Under the pieces are notes generated by a model that was not told where the DNA came from, ran no database searches, and saw nothing but the letters and a program-made list of their open reading frames with translations. Shown one piece after another: positions 18,105 to 26,871 of a stretch of DNA of 27,832 bases. The first letter of the stretch is position 1. Each line of letters starts with the position of its first letter. The position numbers were made by a program, and so were the translations under genes. This DNA is from Acrasis kona (Eukaryota > Heterolobosea > Eutetramitea > Acrasida > Acrasidae): assembly GCA_026419775.2 (NCBI GenBank), contig JAOPGA020000610.1:1-27832 (forward strand). Reading direction: 5' to 3'.

Positions 18105-18237
18105 TGTTCGTTGTAAAAGAAAAAATTGCATTGCAATTGCTATGTAATTGAATTGCAATGGCTATTTATGTCTAGATTGTTGACTAATTGGGTGTTTTTT
18201 GGAAATTGGGGGGTATGGTTTCTAGAAAATGACAATA

Positions 18238-18721
18238 TGACCATGTTTTTGATTAAAACGATCCATTTCATTACTACCCATTTTTCTTTCACATAAACGA
18301 AAACAAGACATAACAACTAGAGTTGCAGCGCCATTGTCGGTAAGTCTAGTTCTCTTTAATATCTAAAATTAAAAATCAATTCTTCCTCAAGATAGTGGGT
18401 GCGAATGTCTTCTACACCTCTGAATTCTTCATAATTACTTAAATGTATTGGGATTACTCGCAGGTTATCTGTTGTTTTTGAATTCGACAAAAAAGAAGAA
18501 AAAGTAAAGAGGAAATTTTGAAAAAAAACTCAAAAATGCTTTTTGAAATATTCCGGGGGTGCTTCTGTAAAAAGACAACAGCCTATTTTTACAACTCATC
18601 CATGGATTCGTTTGCCCAATATAAGAATTTTTCGACTTATTAATAGAGAGACAGTTGGCATAAAAAGGATGAATTCATTGAGAGAATTCAACAAAACAAC
18701 ATCACAACAACGAACACAAAC
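18238..18721 (+). promoter_or_regulatory. Upstream region of the secreted-protein gene
   Basis: No gene was seen in 484 bp. A TATA-like CATAAAAAGG lies at about 18659-18668, some 55 bases before the ATG, and the leader just before the start is A/C-rich (CAACAACGAACACAAAC). The promoter assignment is inferred from position only. Confidence 0.35.
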
Positions 18722-20158
18722 ATGAAATTCATCACCTTAGCATCATCACTCGCTTTGATTGCCGGTTCAGTCCTCGGTATCGACTCCAAAACTGTTGTAT
18801 GCACACCAGTAGAGGTTGTTAACTCAAATATCTTGTTCGCAGCCAACAACAACACTTTGTACAAGTACACCATCCCAGACCTCAGCCTTCAATTAACCAG
18901 CTCTGGAGAATTATTGTGCCAACCAGGATCTATTCAAGGTAGCAATGTAGTGTTCGCCCAAGACTTGTCGAACACTAACAGCATCGCTTACACCACATCT
19001 ACCCTCGTTCCCACAAAATCAAACAGTCCTGCTCCCGTCACCGTTCCTTACTATATTACATACGGAGGTGGTTCAGTCTCAGACGGTGACGACAAGTACA
19101 CCTACTCTAACGGAGTGTTGACCCACACCAATAAAGGTGCAGTCGTTGAGACCCTAAACCTTGGCACAACTGATAACGTTGCCGCCTACATCAGCTTCGA
19201 CGTGGATGTACAAAACAGAATTCACTTGGCCACCAGAACTTCCCAAGGAAGAGGAGGATCAGAACTAACTTACTACACCATCACAAGATCACCATTGGCC
19301 TTGGTAAGATGTGGTGTCAAACTACCAAACACCGTTTTAAGTGGATGCCCAGTTGCAGCCAACCAATGTGCTGTCCCAGTCACTCTTGACTTCAAGATTC
19401 AAAACGATATTGTTACCTACTTGTGGTCCATAGTAAAGGGCGAGAGCGACTTTGAAGTTACTGCCGTGTCATACGATGCCAAGTGCAACGTATTGAACTC
19501 TGTTCCTCTTGGTTCGACCCTTCAACCCGTGTCAAGATGCTCCGCTGTCGTAGCACCTGGATGTGGAGCCTCCACCTCAGCACCAACCACTTCCGCTCCA
19601 TCAACTAGCACCACAAGTGCACCAGCAACATCAGCCGCCCCAACTACTACAAGTGCACCAGCAACATCAGCCACCCCAACAACCAATGCACCTTCGACTG
19701 GTCTCCCAGTCTGTGGCGCCAATCAAAACTTGAGCGGCGACAACCTTGCTTCACCTGCAAGAAAAGTCCTTGCTTCATCATCGTGCGAGAACCAAAACTT
19801 GAGCGGTGACAACAACGCCTCTCCAGCAAGAAGATTCAGAAACACTGTTTGCTCTGGACACGGACAATGCGATGCCAACAAAGTGTGCCAATGCGCATCT
19901 GGATTCGAAGGAGCAAATTGCGAGAATGCTTGTATCCCCGCATCAACTACCACCTCTGCCCCATCAACTACTAAAGCACCAACATCCGCTCCAGTGACCA
20001 CCACTGTAGCTCCAACTACTACCAACGCACCAACAACCAAAGCGCCCTCTCAAAACGAAAGCGGAGAGAACACCGCAAGAGAAGACGCCTCTTCAGCATC
20101 CGCCGTTGTAGCAGGAGCAATTGGAGCCGCCGCAGTAGCCGCCGCAGCCTTGTTGTAA
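18722..20158 (+). CDS. Secreted, probably GPI-anchored EGF-like surface protein
   Basis: The 478-residue product starts with a signal peptide (MKFITLASSLALIAGSVLG, likely cut near residue 19). A globular domain of about 260 residues with paired Cys follows. Next come Thr/Ser/Pro/Ala-rich mucin-like tracts (about 282-328 and 405-445). Near 334-372 there are two near-identical copies of NQNLSGDNxASPAR. An EGF-like module then follows: CSGHGQCDANKVCQCASGFE and the closing Cys (about 374-400). The C-terminus is a short hydrophobic tail after a Ser-rich spacer, as expected for GPI anchoring. It probably sits heavily O-glycosylated on the cell surface in adhesion or coat. Codon use is C-rich, unlike the mobile-element region. 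A divergent extracellular beta-propeller-like domain is possible in the N-terminal part but not proven. Confidence 0.8.
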   Translation: MKFITLASSLALIAGSVLGIDSKTVVCTPVEVVNSNILFAANNNTLYKYTIPDLSLQLTSSGELLCQPGSIQGSNVVFAQDLSNTNSIAYTTSTLVPTKSNSPAPVTVPYYITYGGGSVSDGDDKYTYSNGVLTHTNKGAVVETLNLGTTDNVAAYISFDVDVQNRIHLATRTSQGRGGSELTYYTITRSPLALVRCGVKLPNTVLSGCPVAANQCAVPVTLDFKIQNDIVTYLWSIVKGESDFEVTAVSYDAKCNVLNSVPLGSTLQPVSRCSAVVAPGCGASTSAPTTSAPSTSTTSAPATSAAPTTTSAPATSATPTTNAPSTGLPVCGANQNLSGDNLASPARKVLASSSCENQNLSGDNNASPARRFRNTVCSGHGQCDANKVCQCASGFEGANCENACIPASTTTSAPSTTKAPTSAPVTTTVAPTTTNAPTTKAPSQNESGENTAREDASSASAVVAGAIGAAAVAAAALL

Positions 20159-20162
20159 TAAA
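20157..20162 (+). terminator. Polyadenylation signal overlapping the stop codon
   Basis: AATAAA begins inside the TAA stop of the secreted-protein gene. A second AATAAA-like signal follows immediately (AAATAAAC). Confidence 0.5.
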
Positions 20163-20897
20163 ATAAACAAAGTTTTTGATTAATGTTGAGTACTGCTTGT
20201 ATCAATGTTCTAACTAAGTTTCGAAATTAATCAAATGTATCGCGTTGGAGTTTTTTCGAAAAAATCTGAATGATCCAAGCTTGATAAAATATCTGCTGTC
20301 CAGCGCATAAGAGCTATTTAGAATCTAAAGATCAGAATGATGTAAAGTTTGAGGCCTTCAATACTTACCGAGCTATTCCATACAACCGATTCTCATAGTT
20401 TAGGTTTCAAATCCCTTGGTCAACCAGCTAATTGAATATTGTACCCATCAAAATCGTTGTGGATGTCGGAGATCGCATATCGGACGAGGATCAGAAGATC
20501 TTATATTATAATAATAATGACAACTGCTTATAAAACGTGAAATCTATTCAATGATTATAGAAAAACTACTATTGGGACAAACAACGAATAGAGTGCATCA
20601 ACATGCCAGTAATCTTCAAGATATAATTCATTGTTCAACAATCAAGGGAGACAATATTTTTTCAAGGTGCAGTTTTCTGATGCAGAGTTAATGATCAAAG
20701 GATTAAACTTTCATTTTTCAACTTCAGCAACATTATTCATTCTTAACAAGGAGCTCTCTTGTGAAAGACAAAAGTACTAGGTTTGAGACGTCAACTGAGA
20801 TCATGGGTTAATGCTCCCAATATATTCAGCTGGAAGACAAACAGTATTTTGAATAAAAAGTATTTGTTTATCATTATGTACATGTTGTCAAGTTTTC
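20163..20897. other. Intergenic region, no gene seen
   Basis: Moderately AT-rich sequence without sustained ORFs. Short coding-like phrases near 20440-20490 (IVVDVGDRISDEDQKIL) may be relic sequence. Confidence 0.35.
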
Positions 20898-21041
20898 TTA
20901 TAGTGCTTCGTAGGGCAGGACCTCGTGCTTGTCTTCTGCAACCTCAATAAGGATGAGCTTGATCAAGTCCATCTTCTCTTTCAAGGCATGGATAAACCAT
21001 TCACCGTACCCTAACTCTTCTGCTTCTGTATGTTTCGTCAT
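20898..21041 (-). CDS. 47-residue acidic helical small ORF
   Basis: The minus-strand ATG at 21041 opens MTKHTEAEELGYGEWFIHAL and continues through KEKMDLIKLILIEVAEDKHE to VLPYEAL and a TAA at 20898. Composition is coding-like: amphipathic helix, no low complexity and C/G third positions like the neighbouring host genes. It may be a small protein or the last exon of a gene whose upstream part is not evident. No splice acceptor is obvious in front. It would be transcribed divergently from the EF-hand/SPRY gene 208 bp away. Confidence 0.45.
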   Translation of the reverse strand: MTKHTEAEELGYGEWFIHALKEKMDLIKLILIEVAEDKHEVLPYEAL

Positions 21042-21249
21042 TATTGTTTGAACAAGCATCTATTTTTATTTCAATGTCCTCATTACAATTCGTTAATCAT
21101 AAATAGATCTTCTAGAACTTCTCCTTGATGATAACTCCACGACGCAATGACTAGAGATTGTTTGATGCAAATAAATCAAAAGTAACAACATTTGGACTGT
21201 TCCACCACACACAACTCTCCTTTGACGTTGACACCTGTGCGCAATAAGC

Positions 21250-23322
21250 ATGGACAGACAAGGTCACGCTTTAATCAAGCAGAGCAATGTTACTAACAAA
21301 GCAATTATAAGGAGTATATACAGAAAACATAACCACAATGATAAATTACTGCACGAGGAGCTGAAGGGCATTCTTATAGATTTAGAACTACCAAAAGAAA
21401 TTTTACAGCAGGTCACGTTGGACGCACTTATGCTGTTACTAGATGCAGATGATAGTGGTAGTATAGATTTCACCGAGTTTTTTGATTGGTGGGCCACTAT
21501 GTGCAATACTCGTCCAGAAATTGAAGACTTGGACGCCACCATCATAAATTGTGGACAACTTTTAGCTGGTATGAGGCTCTTCTCAGTATCTCCAACTGGT
21601 GTTCTTGCACCAGAGAACTTTGTTGCAGCATGGGAGTATTGTGGTAATGACCCTGAGGTTGGCTTGGATGTTTTCAACAACATTGACGAGAATGGAGATG
21701 GGTCAATAACATTCATTGAGCTAGCCAAGGCTTTTGGGTTCATGGGTGCCAAAGCAGAGTTCGACCGGAATCATTTCGGTCTATTCTTTGACGACGTTGA
21801 AACTATCCGTGAAAAACAGAGGCAGCACTACACTAACATGATTGAGATTGAAAATCTCAAACCCGCAACGGTCGTCCTAAAAAAGTATACCAACAAAGTG
21901 CTTCAGGAAGTAACAGTTGCATCAAAAGAAAAAAACGAAAGGGAAAAGAAGGTACTCAAATTAAAAGCGCCATTAAAAGTAGTTCGTAAAGTCGAAGAAG
22001 TCAAACATTCTGATTCCCCCATTCACAGTCCCAAAGGTTCGCCTCGCACACCCACTACTCCAAAATCAAAAATCTCGGTCGAGGAGAGTTTGAAAGAATT
22101 CAAAAGAAGAAAGTCTCTGACAGGTACTGACGCTGCCGAACAAGAAAAGAAATTAAAAGACGCCGCAACAAGATCTACCAATGACCTGCAAGAATTGACG
22201 AAACAATGCGATGCTTTGAAAAGACAAAGATTAGAGTCGGATATGGCACTAAGTGAATTAACGAAAAAAAACAGACTCATGCATGATGATCTCAACAAAC
22301 AAATCGAAACATTAACTTTACAATCTCAAGCCGATAAAGCTCTGTTGAAGAAGGCTCAAGAAGAGATTCTAAAATTAAAAAACACATCAAAAAACCAAGG
22401 ACCACCACTTTTAACAACATCGAGCGCACAGTCAGCATTTCAATCTAATGATTTTCAAGATCAATTAAATCAATACAAGTCAACAATCGAAGAATTAAAT
22501 CAACAATTAGAAACCGTCAAATCAGAGCAAATTGAAACCAATAAAAAATTAGACGCATCACGTATTGAACTTCGTTCCGCTCGTGATAGTAAGGACATTA
22601 TATTCAAATCATTCGAAACCGAAAGATCAAAATGTAACGAAGAATTACAAAAACTACAATTAAACTTTACAAATTTACAACAAAGCCACTCCAAGTTTCA
22701 AATCGAAAAACAGAATGCCGATCGTGAAATCATGGAGTTGAAAAAATCAAATGAAAAATTGAAACGAGATTACAATGCTTTATCAAGAACAAAACTAGAA
22801 GGAGGTGGCGGTAACTTTGGATCGGGTTTCATTGATTGGACATGGGATCAAAAAAATCTTCATAAAAATTACAAATTGAACCAGAGTAACAACACTTTAA
22901 CTGTATTAAGCGATTACGTAGATGCTTGTGCGATAGGTACATTGTCATTAGGTACGAGCGGCATTCATAGTTGGGATTTTATTATCGAAAGTGGGTGTGG
23001 CGCTACGTATATTGGAGTTTGTACAAAAGAACAGCATCATTACAAAAATTTGAAGAATAGTGTTCACGCGTGGGTTGTTCGTGCTGAGGGAGGATTGTTG
23101 TTTTGTAATGGATCCCAGTTAACCACAAGATATTGGGGAGCAGATGACACCGTGAAGCAAGGAACTAAAATCACAGTAATAGCGAACATGAACGACGGCA
23201 CATTATCTTTCGAAAAGGACGGTATTGGTGGAGGCGTCGCTTTCAGTAACATTCCACAATGCGTTTATCCTTCTGTAACAATATATCACAGAGGTGTAGT
23301 TCGTACAAACTATAGTGTTTAA
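21250..23322 (+). CDS. EF-hand, coiled-coil and SPRY domain protein
   Basis: The intronless 690-residue product starts at the ATG at 21250. Residues 65-76 (DADDSGSIDFTE) and 146-157 (DENGDGSITFIE) are canonical calcium-binding EF-hand loops, and degenerate ones may precede each. A Lys/Ser/Pro linker with SPKGSPRTPTTPKSK (about 255-280) looks phosphorylatable. A long coiled coil runs about 285-550. The C-terminal about 140 residues form a SPRY domain (IDWTWDQKN, GIHSWDFIIESG, ATYIGVCTKE, NDGTLSFEKDGIG, YPSVTIYHRG). SPRY domains bind partner proteins, so a calcium-regulated scaffold is the likely role. The exact partner is unknown. The stop overlaps AATAAA. Confidence 0.85.
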   Translation: MDRQGHALIKQSNVTNKAIIRSIYRKHNHNDKLLHEELKGILIDLELPKEILQQVTLDALMLLLDADDSGSIDFTEFFDWWATMCNTRPEIEDLDATIINCGQLLAGMRLFSVSPTGVLAPENFVAAWEYCGNDPEVGLDVFNNIDENGDGSITFIELAKAFGFMGAKAEFDRNHFGLFFDDVETIREKQRQHYTNMIEIENLKPATVVLKKYTNKVLQEVTVASKEKNEREKKVLKLKAPLKVVRKVEEVKHSDSPIHSPKGSPRTPTTPKSKISVEESLKEFKRRKSLTGTDAAEQEKKLKDAATRSTNDLQELTKQCDALKRQRLESDMALSELTKKNRLMHDDLNKQIETLTLQSQADKALLKKAQEEILKLKNTSKNQGPPLLTTSSAQSAFQSNDFQDQLNQYKSTIEELNQQLETVKSEQIETNKKLDASRIELRSARDSKDIIFKSFETERSKCNEELQKLQLNFTNLQQSHSKFQIEKQNADREIMELKKSNEKLKRDYNALSRTKLEGGGGNFGSGFIDWTWDQKNLHKNYKLNQSNNTLTVLSDYVDACAIGTLSLGTSGIHSWDFIIESGCGATYIGVCTKEQHHYKNLKNSVHAWVVRAEGGLLFCNGSQLTTRYWGADDTVKQGTKITVIANMNDGTLSFEKDGIGGGVAFSNIPQCVYPSVTIYHRGVVRTNYSV

Positions 23323-23364
23323 ATAAAAATCAACGCATTCTGTTAAAAACGAAATACATTTATT
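23322..23364. terminator. Facing polyadenylation signals of convergent genes
   Basis: AATAAA at 23322-23327 serves the plus-strand SPRY gene. TTTATT at 23359-23364 is AATAAA for the minus-strand gene ending at 23394. The stops are 71 bp apart, so the 3' ends probably overlap. Confidence 0.5.
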
Positions 23365-23393
23365 ATAGTGTTAAAATACCATGTAAATCCGAA

Positions 23394-24735
23394 CTAAAAA
23401 AAATCCCAATTACAAGGAGCACTGCTGGTGCTGACATTAGAAACCGAAAAAATACATTCTTCGTTAAATGGTCTTTGATGGATCGCATCGTATTCATTCG
23501 CCCAGTCTTCAAATAGGTTATCTGCATGACTTACTTCCACTTGATTATAAGGTCCATCTTGATCCTCCTCTGCAAAATACTTTTCTAATGTTCCCATTAC
23601 AAATTCTGGCTCTTTTCTTGTTCCTTTGGTTAAAGCATTCTCCTTCCCTTCAATAATCATCTTTTCATCCTCGGTATTCAGTTGACCAACATCACCTTCA
23701 TGTGCTTGATCATTTTCAACCTCCTCTTCATCGTTTTCAGTTGTTTGTACATTATTCATTTCCATTTCCACCTCTTCTTGTTCTTCTTCTTCCTCATCAG
23801 AACGTTCATCTTGCTCATCATCGTCATCATGATGGTCGTTTTCTTCTTCTTGGGAATCATGAAAGTATGGAGAAAAGTCAACTAAAGATCTTCTTGTTCT
23901 TCTTTCTTGTAAGTTCTCATTCTGTAACTTCATTGCTAATGAATGGTCATCCCTCTCTTGCTTCTCTTTTTGTTTATAAGATTTCTCATGTTGGGTTGAC
24001 TTGGCAATGCTGATGGTGTCATTTGGACGAATGACCACATTATTGCTGTGATTTGGTTCAGAAGGCTTCACCTTGAGCATAAACATTAATTTGGTCCCAT
24101 TCGTTTTGACACCTCTCACATCTAAATCCTTAGGCAGTTCGTGTCCAGGTCTCGGTCTTCTCCCCTTCTTTCTGTAACCAAGCGCTGCTCCTGTAGACTT
24201 GAGGTATTCTTCTCTCTGCTTCTGGTTGTTATCTATTATCTCTTGTATCTCACTAGATGTCAGGTCATTGTATTCCTTTTGTAGACTGCAGTTACCCATG
24301 ATCCTTCTAGCGTAGATCGTCCTGAGTTGGTTATCAGGAAAGAAGTTATCGTACATTATATCGCTCATTCTTGAGAACAATTCATTACCATTGGTGAGGG
24401 TGTAGTGAAACAGTTCTAAGAGATGAGGTATGTCAAAGTCGAAGTCTTTTTTAACTAAGAGAACACGGTTATATCTTTGAAGTACTTTCTTTAAAGCAAG
24501 ACCCTTTTCAACATAGTTGGCAACTGACGGCCAGTTAGGGGTTCCGTCTTTGTTTTTGTAACAGTTTTAACCCTTCCAGAATTCTTCTGTCATCCTCTGA
24601 GCTGAAGGTTCTTCGATTGGACTTTTTTTTCTTATTTCTCAGATGTTTCTCTTTACTCTTTTCCTTGACAGTTTCAACGACATAGTCGGAATCTTGTTCA
24701 TCGTCAGAGTCTGAATAACGAGTACGCTTGGTCAT
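23394..24735 (-). CDS. SANT/Myb-like acidic nuclear protein, one apparent frameshift
   Basis: The ATG at 24735 opens MTKRTRYSDSDDEQDSDYVV. A Lys-rich NLS-like stretch (KEKHLRNKKKKSNRR) leads into a SANT/Myb-type helix, FSSEDDRRILEGLKLLQKQR. The frame stops just after RRNP, but one base over it continues NWPSVANYVEKGLALKKVLQ and RYNRVL, which completes the SANT fold. The run of four C (GGGG at 24538-24541 on the plus strand) would have to be three. The rest (about 330 residues) has a conserved-looking block after DFDIPHLLELFHYTL, a basic segment (RKKGRRPRPGHELPK) and a long Glu/Asp run. It ends SSAPCNWDFF. A chromatin or DNA-binding role is inferred. The total would be about 446 residues. Confidence 0.65.
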
Positions 24736-24926
24736 GTCTCACTTGCTTTGTTGTTAAGAATAATGTCAAATGTTGAAGGAGGTTTGTTAACAAATGAGAA
24801 ACAAACTGCCGAGGCCAATACCAAAACAAAATCCAAGCAAAATTAATTCACACCAAAAAAAGAAACTTTTACTCCTTCCCCCAACTTGATGATTTTTATT
24901 CCTTCCTTTTTGCTTTTTTCTGCCTT
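24736..24926. other. Short intergenic gap
   Basis: AT-rich with A- and T-runs. It holds the upstream region of the SANT-like gene and the 3' side of the next minus-strand ORF. Confidence 0.35.
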
Positions 24927-25154
24927 TTACGCAAAGTTAATCTTTCTAATGAAGCGCAGTTGCTGGTACATATGTGGTTGAGTATTACGTGTAAACATAA
25001 TACGCGTCCGTCGACAGTCGCTATCAGTGATATCAGTCCAGACTAAGAATGGAAGACTTCTCGGAGCAATTGGCTTATGGTTAATGTGAAATCGAAGTTG
25101 CGGTGTAGAATAAAGTTGTCTGATGATGTTCGATGGTTTTTGTCCAATTATCAA
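24927..25154 (-). CDS. Small basic ORF, probably a 3' exon
   Basis: The open frame (75 residues) starts at a TTG rather than an ATG and extends upstream to a TAA near 25178 without any ATG. The true start is therefore in an upstream exon or missing. The chain is Arg/Ile/Pro-rich (QKPSNIIRQLYSTPQLRFHI, ending MYQQLRFIRKINFA) and reads like a small mitochondrial or ribosome-associated protein, but I recognise no family. It is divergent from severin. Confidence 0.35.
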   Translation of the reverse strand: MIIGQKPSNIIRQLYSTPQLRFHINHKPIAPRSLPFLVWTDITDSDCRRTRIMFTRNTQPHMYQQLRFIRKINFA

Positions 25155-25183
25155 AGTAGAAGTGCTAACATCGATTTATCATT

Positions 25184-25552
25184 ATGAGAATTCTTTCGCT
25201 CTACACTTCTCTTCAATATGATGAAAACGATAAGCAATTAGATTAGGAATGTTGCCTAAAAAAGTTATGTGAAACGTCTGACGTGGACTGATGGTATTAT
25301 AGTAAATGCTCGAGCGTTGTATAGATCAAAGTTATAAAATACGTTTAGTTCTGTTCTCTTCTATTTTCTTTAGGGTGATTCGTATGATGTAAGTGATGCT
25401 ATAGATGTGCGCATTGCTACATACGCTAGACCTTCAACTAAACTCCAGGTGCATTTTTAAAAGTTTCTACAATCAATTCGGTTGACCATTAGTTAACCAT
25501 TGTAAATTCTGATCGAGATGTGACATGGCGTACAAAGCACCAATCCAAATGA
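25184..25552 (+). other. Exon-like blocks upstream of severin
   Basis: Several short plus-strand blocks look coding: MRILSLYTSLQYDENDKQLD at 25184; WTDGIIVNARALYRSK at about 25286-25333; and GDSYDVSDAIDVRIATYARP after TTCTTTAG at 25373. The last can be spliced from CAG at about 25450 across a 45-nt GTGCAT...CATTAG intron into LTIVNSDRDVTWRTKHQSK and a TGA at 25550. A GTAAGT donor also occurs at about 25390. I cannot join all blocks in phase, so this is only a possible short-intron gene ending 21 bp before severin. Confidence 0.3.
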
Positions 25553-25573
25553 TTGACAGATCAAAAATCAAAC

Positions 25574-26686
25574 ATGATTAGACCCCAACAGATCAAACTT
25601 GAGGATACAAATGTTGCCCTTATTGGATCAGAGGCAGATAAGAAGGCAAGGATCTCGGCTGCCAAGACCGAGAAGGAATGGGTAGGAGCAGGGGAGAAAG
25701 AGGGTGTGCAAACGTGGCTATGTGCTGATTTTGGTGTAAAGAAGTGGAACACACCTGATACATTTGTTGACGGTGATTCATTCATAGTTCTCCATACCTA
25801 TAAGGATAAAAACTCAGGTGCCACAAGGTACAATGTGCACTTTTGGCTTGGAAACGAATCGTCCATCGACGAAAGAGGTGTTGCTGCTTACAAGACCGTG
25901 GAGCTTGATGATTTGTTAAACGGAGTACCTGTTCAGTACAGAGAAACTCAGGGCAATGAGAGTGAAAGATTCTTGAATTTATTCCAACATTTCAAGGTTC
26001 TCAATGGAGGTCATGCAAGTGCATTCCGTCGTGTTGAACAAAAGGTATTCCCAACCAGGCTATTCCAAGTGTTCCAAGAAGGAAAAACTTTGAAAGTACT
26101 ACAAATACCTCAACTTAAAACGAGTAGCTTGAACGAGAACGATGTATTCATTCTTGAGACTGACCAAAAAATTTACGTATGGAGAGGAAAGGACAGCTCC
26201 CCCAAAGAAGCATTCAAGGCTGCCGAAGTTGCTAAGAAATTAAGAGATGAGAGAGGTGCAAAGCCAAAGGTCGTCAACTTGGAAAATGAAAAAGAATCCG
26301 AAGCTGATTTCTGGAAAGCACTAGAAGGATCTCGCGATCAAGTCAAGTCTAGCCAGCAGTACGCAGAAGAGAAGGAAGCAAAGGCATTAAAACCAGAACA
26401 AGCAGTTTTATACAAACTGAGTGACGCATCAGGTTCGTTGACTCTTGAGAAAGTTCAAGAGGGAGACAAGTTAGACAAATCTGGTTTGGACACCAACGAT
26501 GTATTTATTCTGGATGTAGGAAAAGAAATTTACGTTTGGATCGGAAAAGGTTCATCAATTGAAGAGAAGGGAAGAGCAGTTTGCTACGCAGAAGGTTATG
26601 CCACATCGGTAAACAAACCACACGCTTTGATTGTAAGATTGTTGGAAGGAGGAGAAAGCAATACATTCAACAAATATTTTAACTAA
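25574..26686 (+). CDS. Severin/gelsolin-family actin-severing protein
   Basis: The 370-residue product starts at the ATG at 25574 (MIRPQQIKLEDTNVALIGSE); the frame is closed by a TGA just upstream. It has three gelsolin repeats: about 40-145 (WLCADFGVKKWN, DSFIVLHTY, YNVHFWLG, SSIDERGVAAYKTVELDD, ESERFLNLF), about 165-265 (LFQVFQEG, NDVFILETDQKIYVWRGKDS) and about 285-370 (VLYKLSDASG, NDVFILDVGKEIYVWIGKGS). Three repeats and about 360-370 residues match severin/fragmin of amoebae. These proteins sever and cap actin filaments in response to calcium in the cytoplasm. Basic residues before repeat 2 (GHASAFRRVEQK) fit the phosphoinositide/actin-binding linker. It is intronless. Confidence 0.95.
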   Translation: MIRPQQIKLEDTNVALIGSEADKKARISAAKTEKEWVGAGEKEGVQTWLCADFGVKKWNTPDTFVDGDSFIVLHTYKDKNSGATRYNVHFWLGNESSIDERGVAAYKTVELDDLLNGVPVQYRETQGNESERFLNLFQHFKVLNGGHASAFRRVEQKVFPTRLFQVFQEGKTLKVLQIPQLKTSSLNENDVFILETDQKIYVWRGKDSSPKEAFKAAEVAKKLRDERGAKPKVVNLENEKESEADFWKALEGSRDQVKSSQQYAEEKEAKALKPEQAVLYKLSDASGSLTLEKVQEGDKLDKSGLDTNDVFILDVGKEIYVWIGKGSSIEEKGRAVCYAEGYATSVNKPHALIVRLLEGGESNTFNKYFN

Positions 26687-26871
26687 ACTTTGATTTTCTT
26701 CTAATTGCATTTTAATGTTATGTTGATGACTTTTTTGATAACGTATTTATAAAAAGTATGCGTGTTGGACAATAGATCGACTTTGTGTCACATTGTTACG
26801 TTTTGAACAATCTAATTTGGTTTTACAAAAAAGCAAACTGCCAGATTCTGAGTGTCACAGACACAGACGCT
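26687..26871. other. Intergenic region between severin and the channel gene
   Basis: AT-rich 185 bp with a TATA-like GTATTTATAAAAAG at 26743-26756. The ORF frame into the next gene is open here but lacks an ATG until 26872. Confidence 0.4.

Larger units (their letters stand above)
17458..18237. mobile_element. Tc1/mariner-like element with perfect 51-bp TIRs and TA duplication
   Basis: The inverted repeats at 17460-17510 and 18185-18235 are identical over 51 bp, starting TTGTCATTTTCTAGAAACCA. TA dinucleotides flank both ends (17458-17459 and 18236-18237). The element is 776 bp. ATTGCAAT-type subterminal repeats lie inside both ends and may bind transposase. The interior encodes only the N-terminal DNA-binding part of a transposase on the minus strand, so it is non-autonomous. 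Perfect TIRs suggest recent activity. Confidence 0.85.

Noticed and set aside
19522-20040. Minus-strand Val/Ala-rich ORFs over the secreted protein
   Set aside because: They are antisense to Thr/Pro/Ala-rich repeats and have only the composition expected from that.
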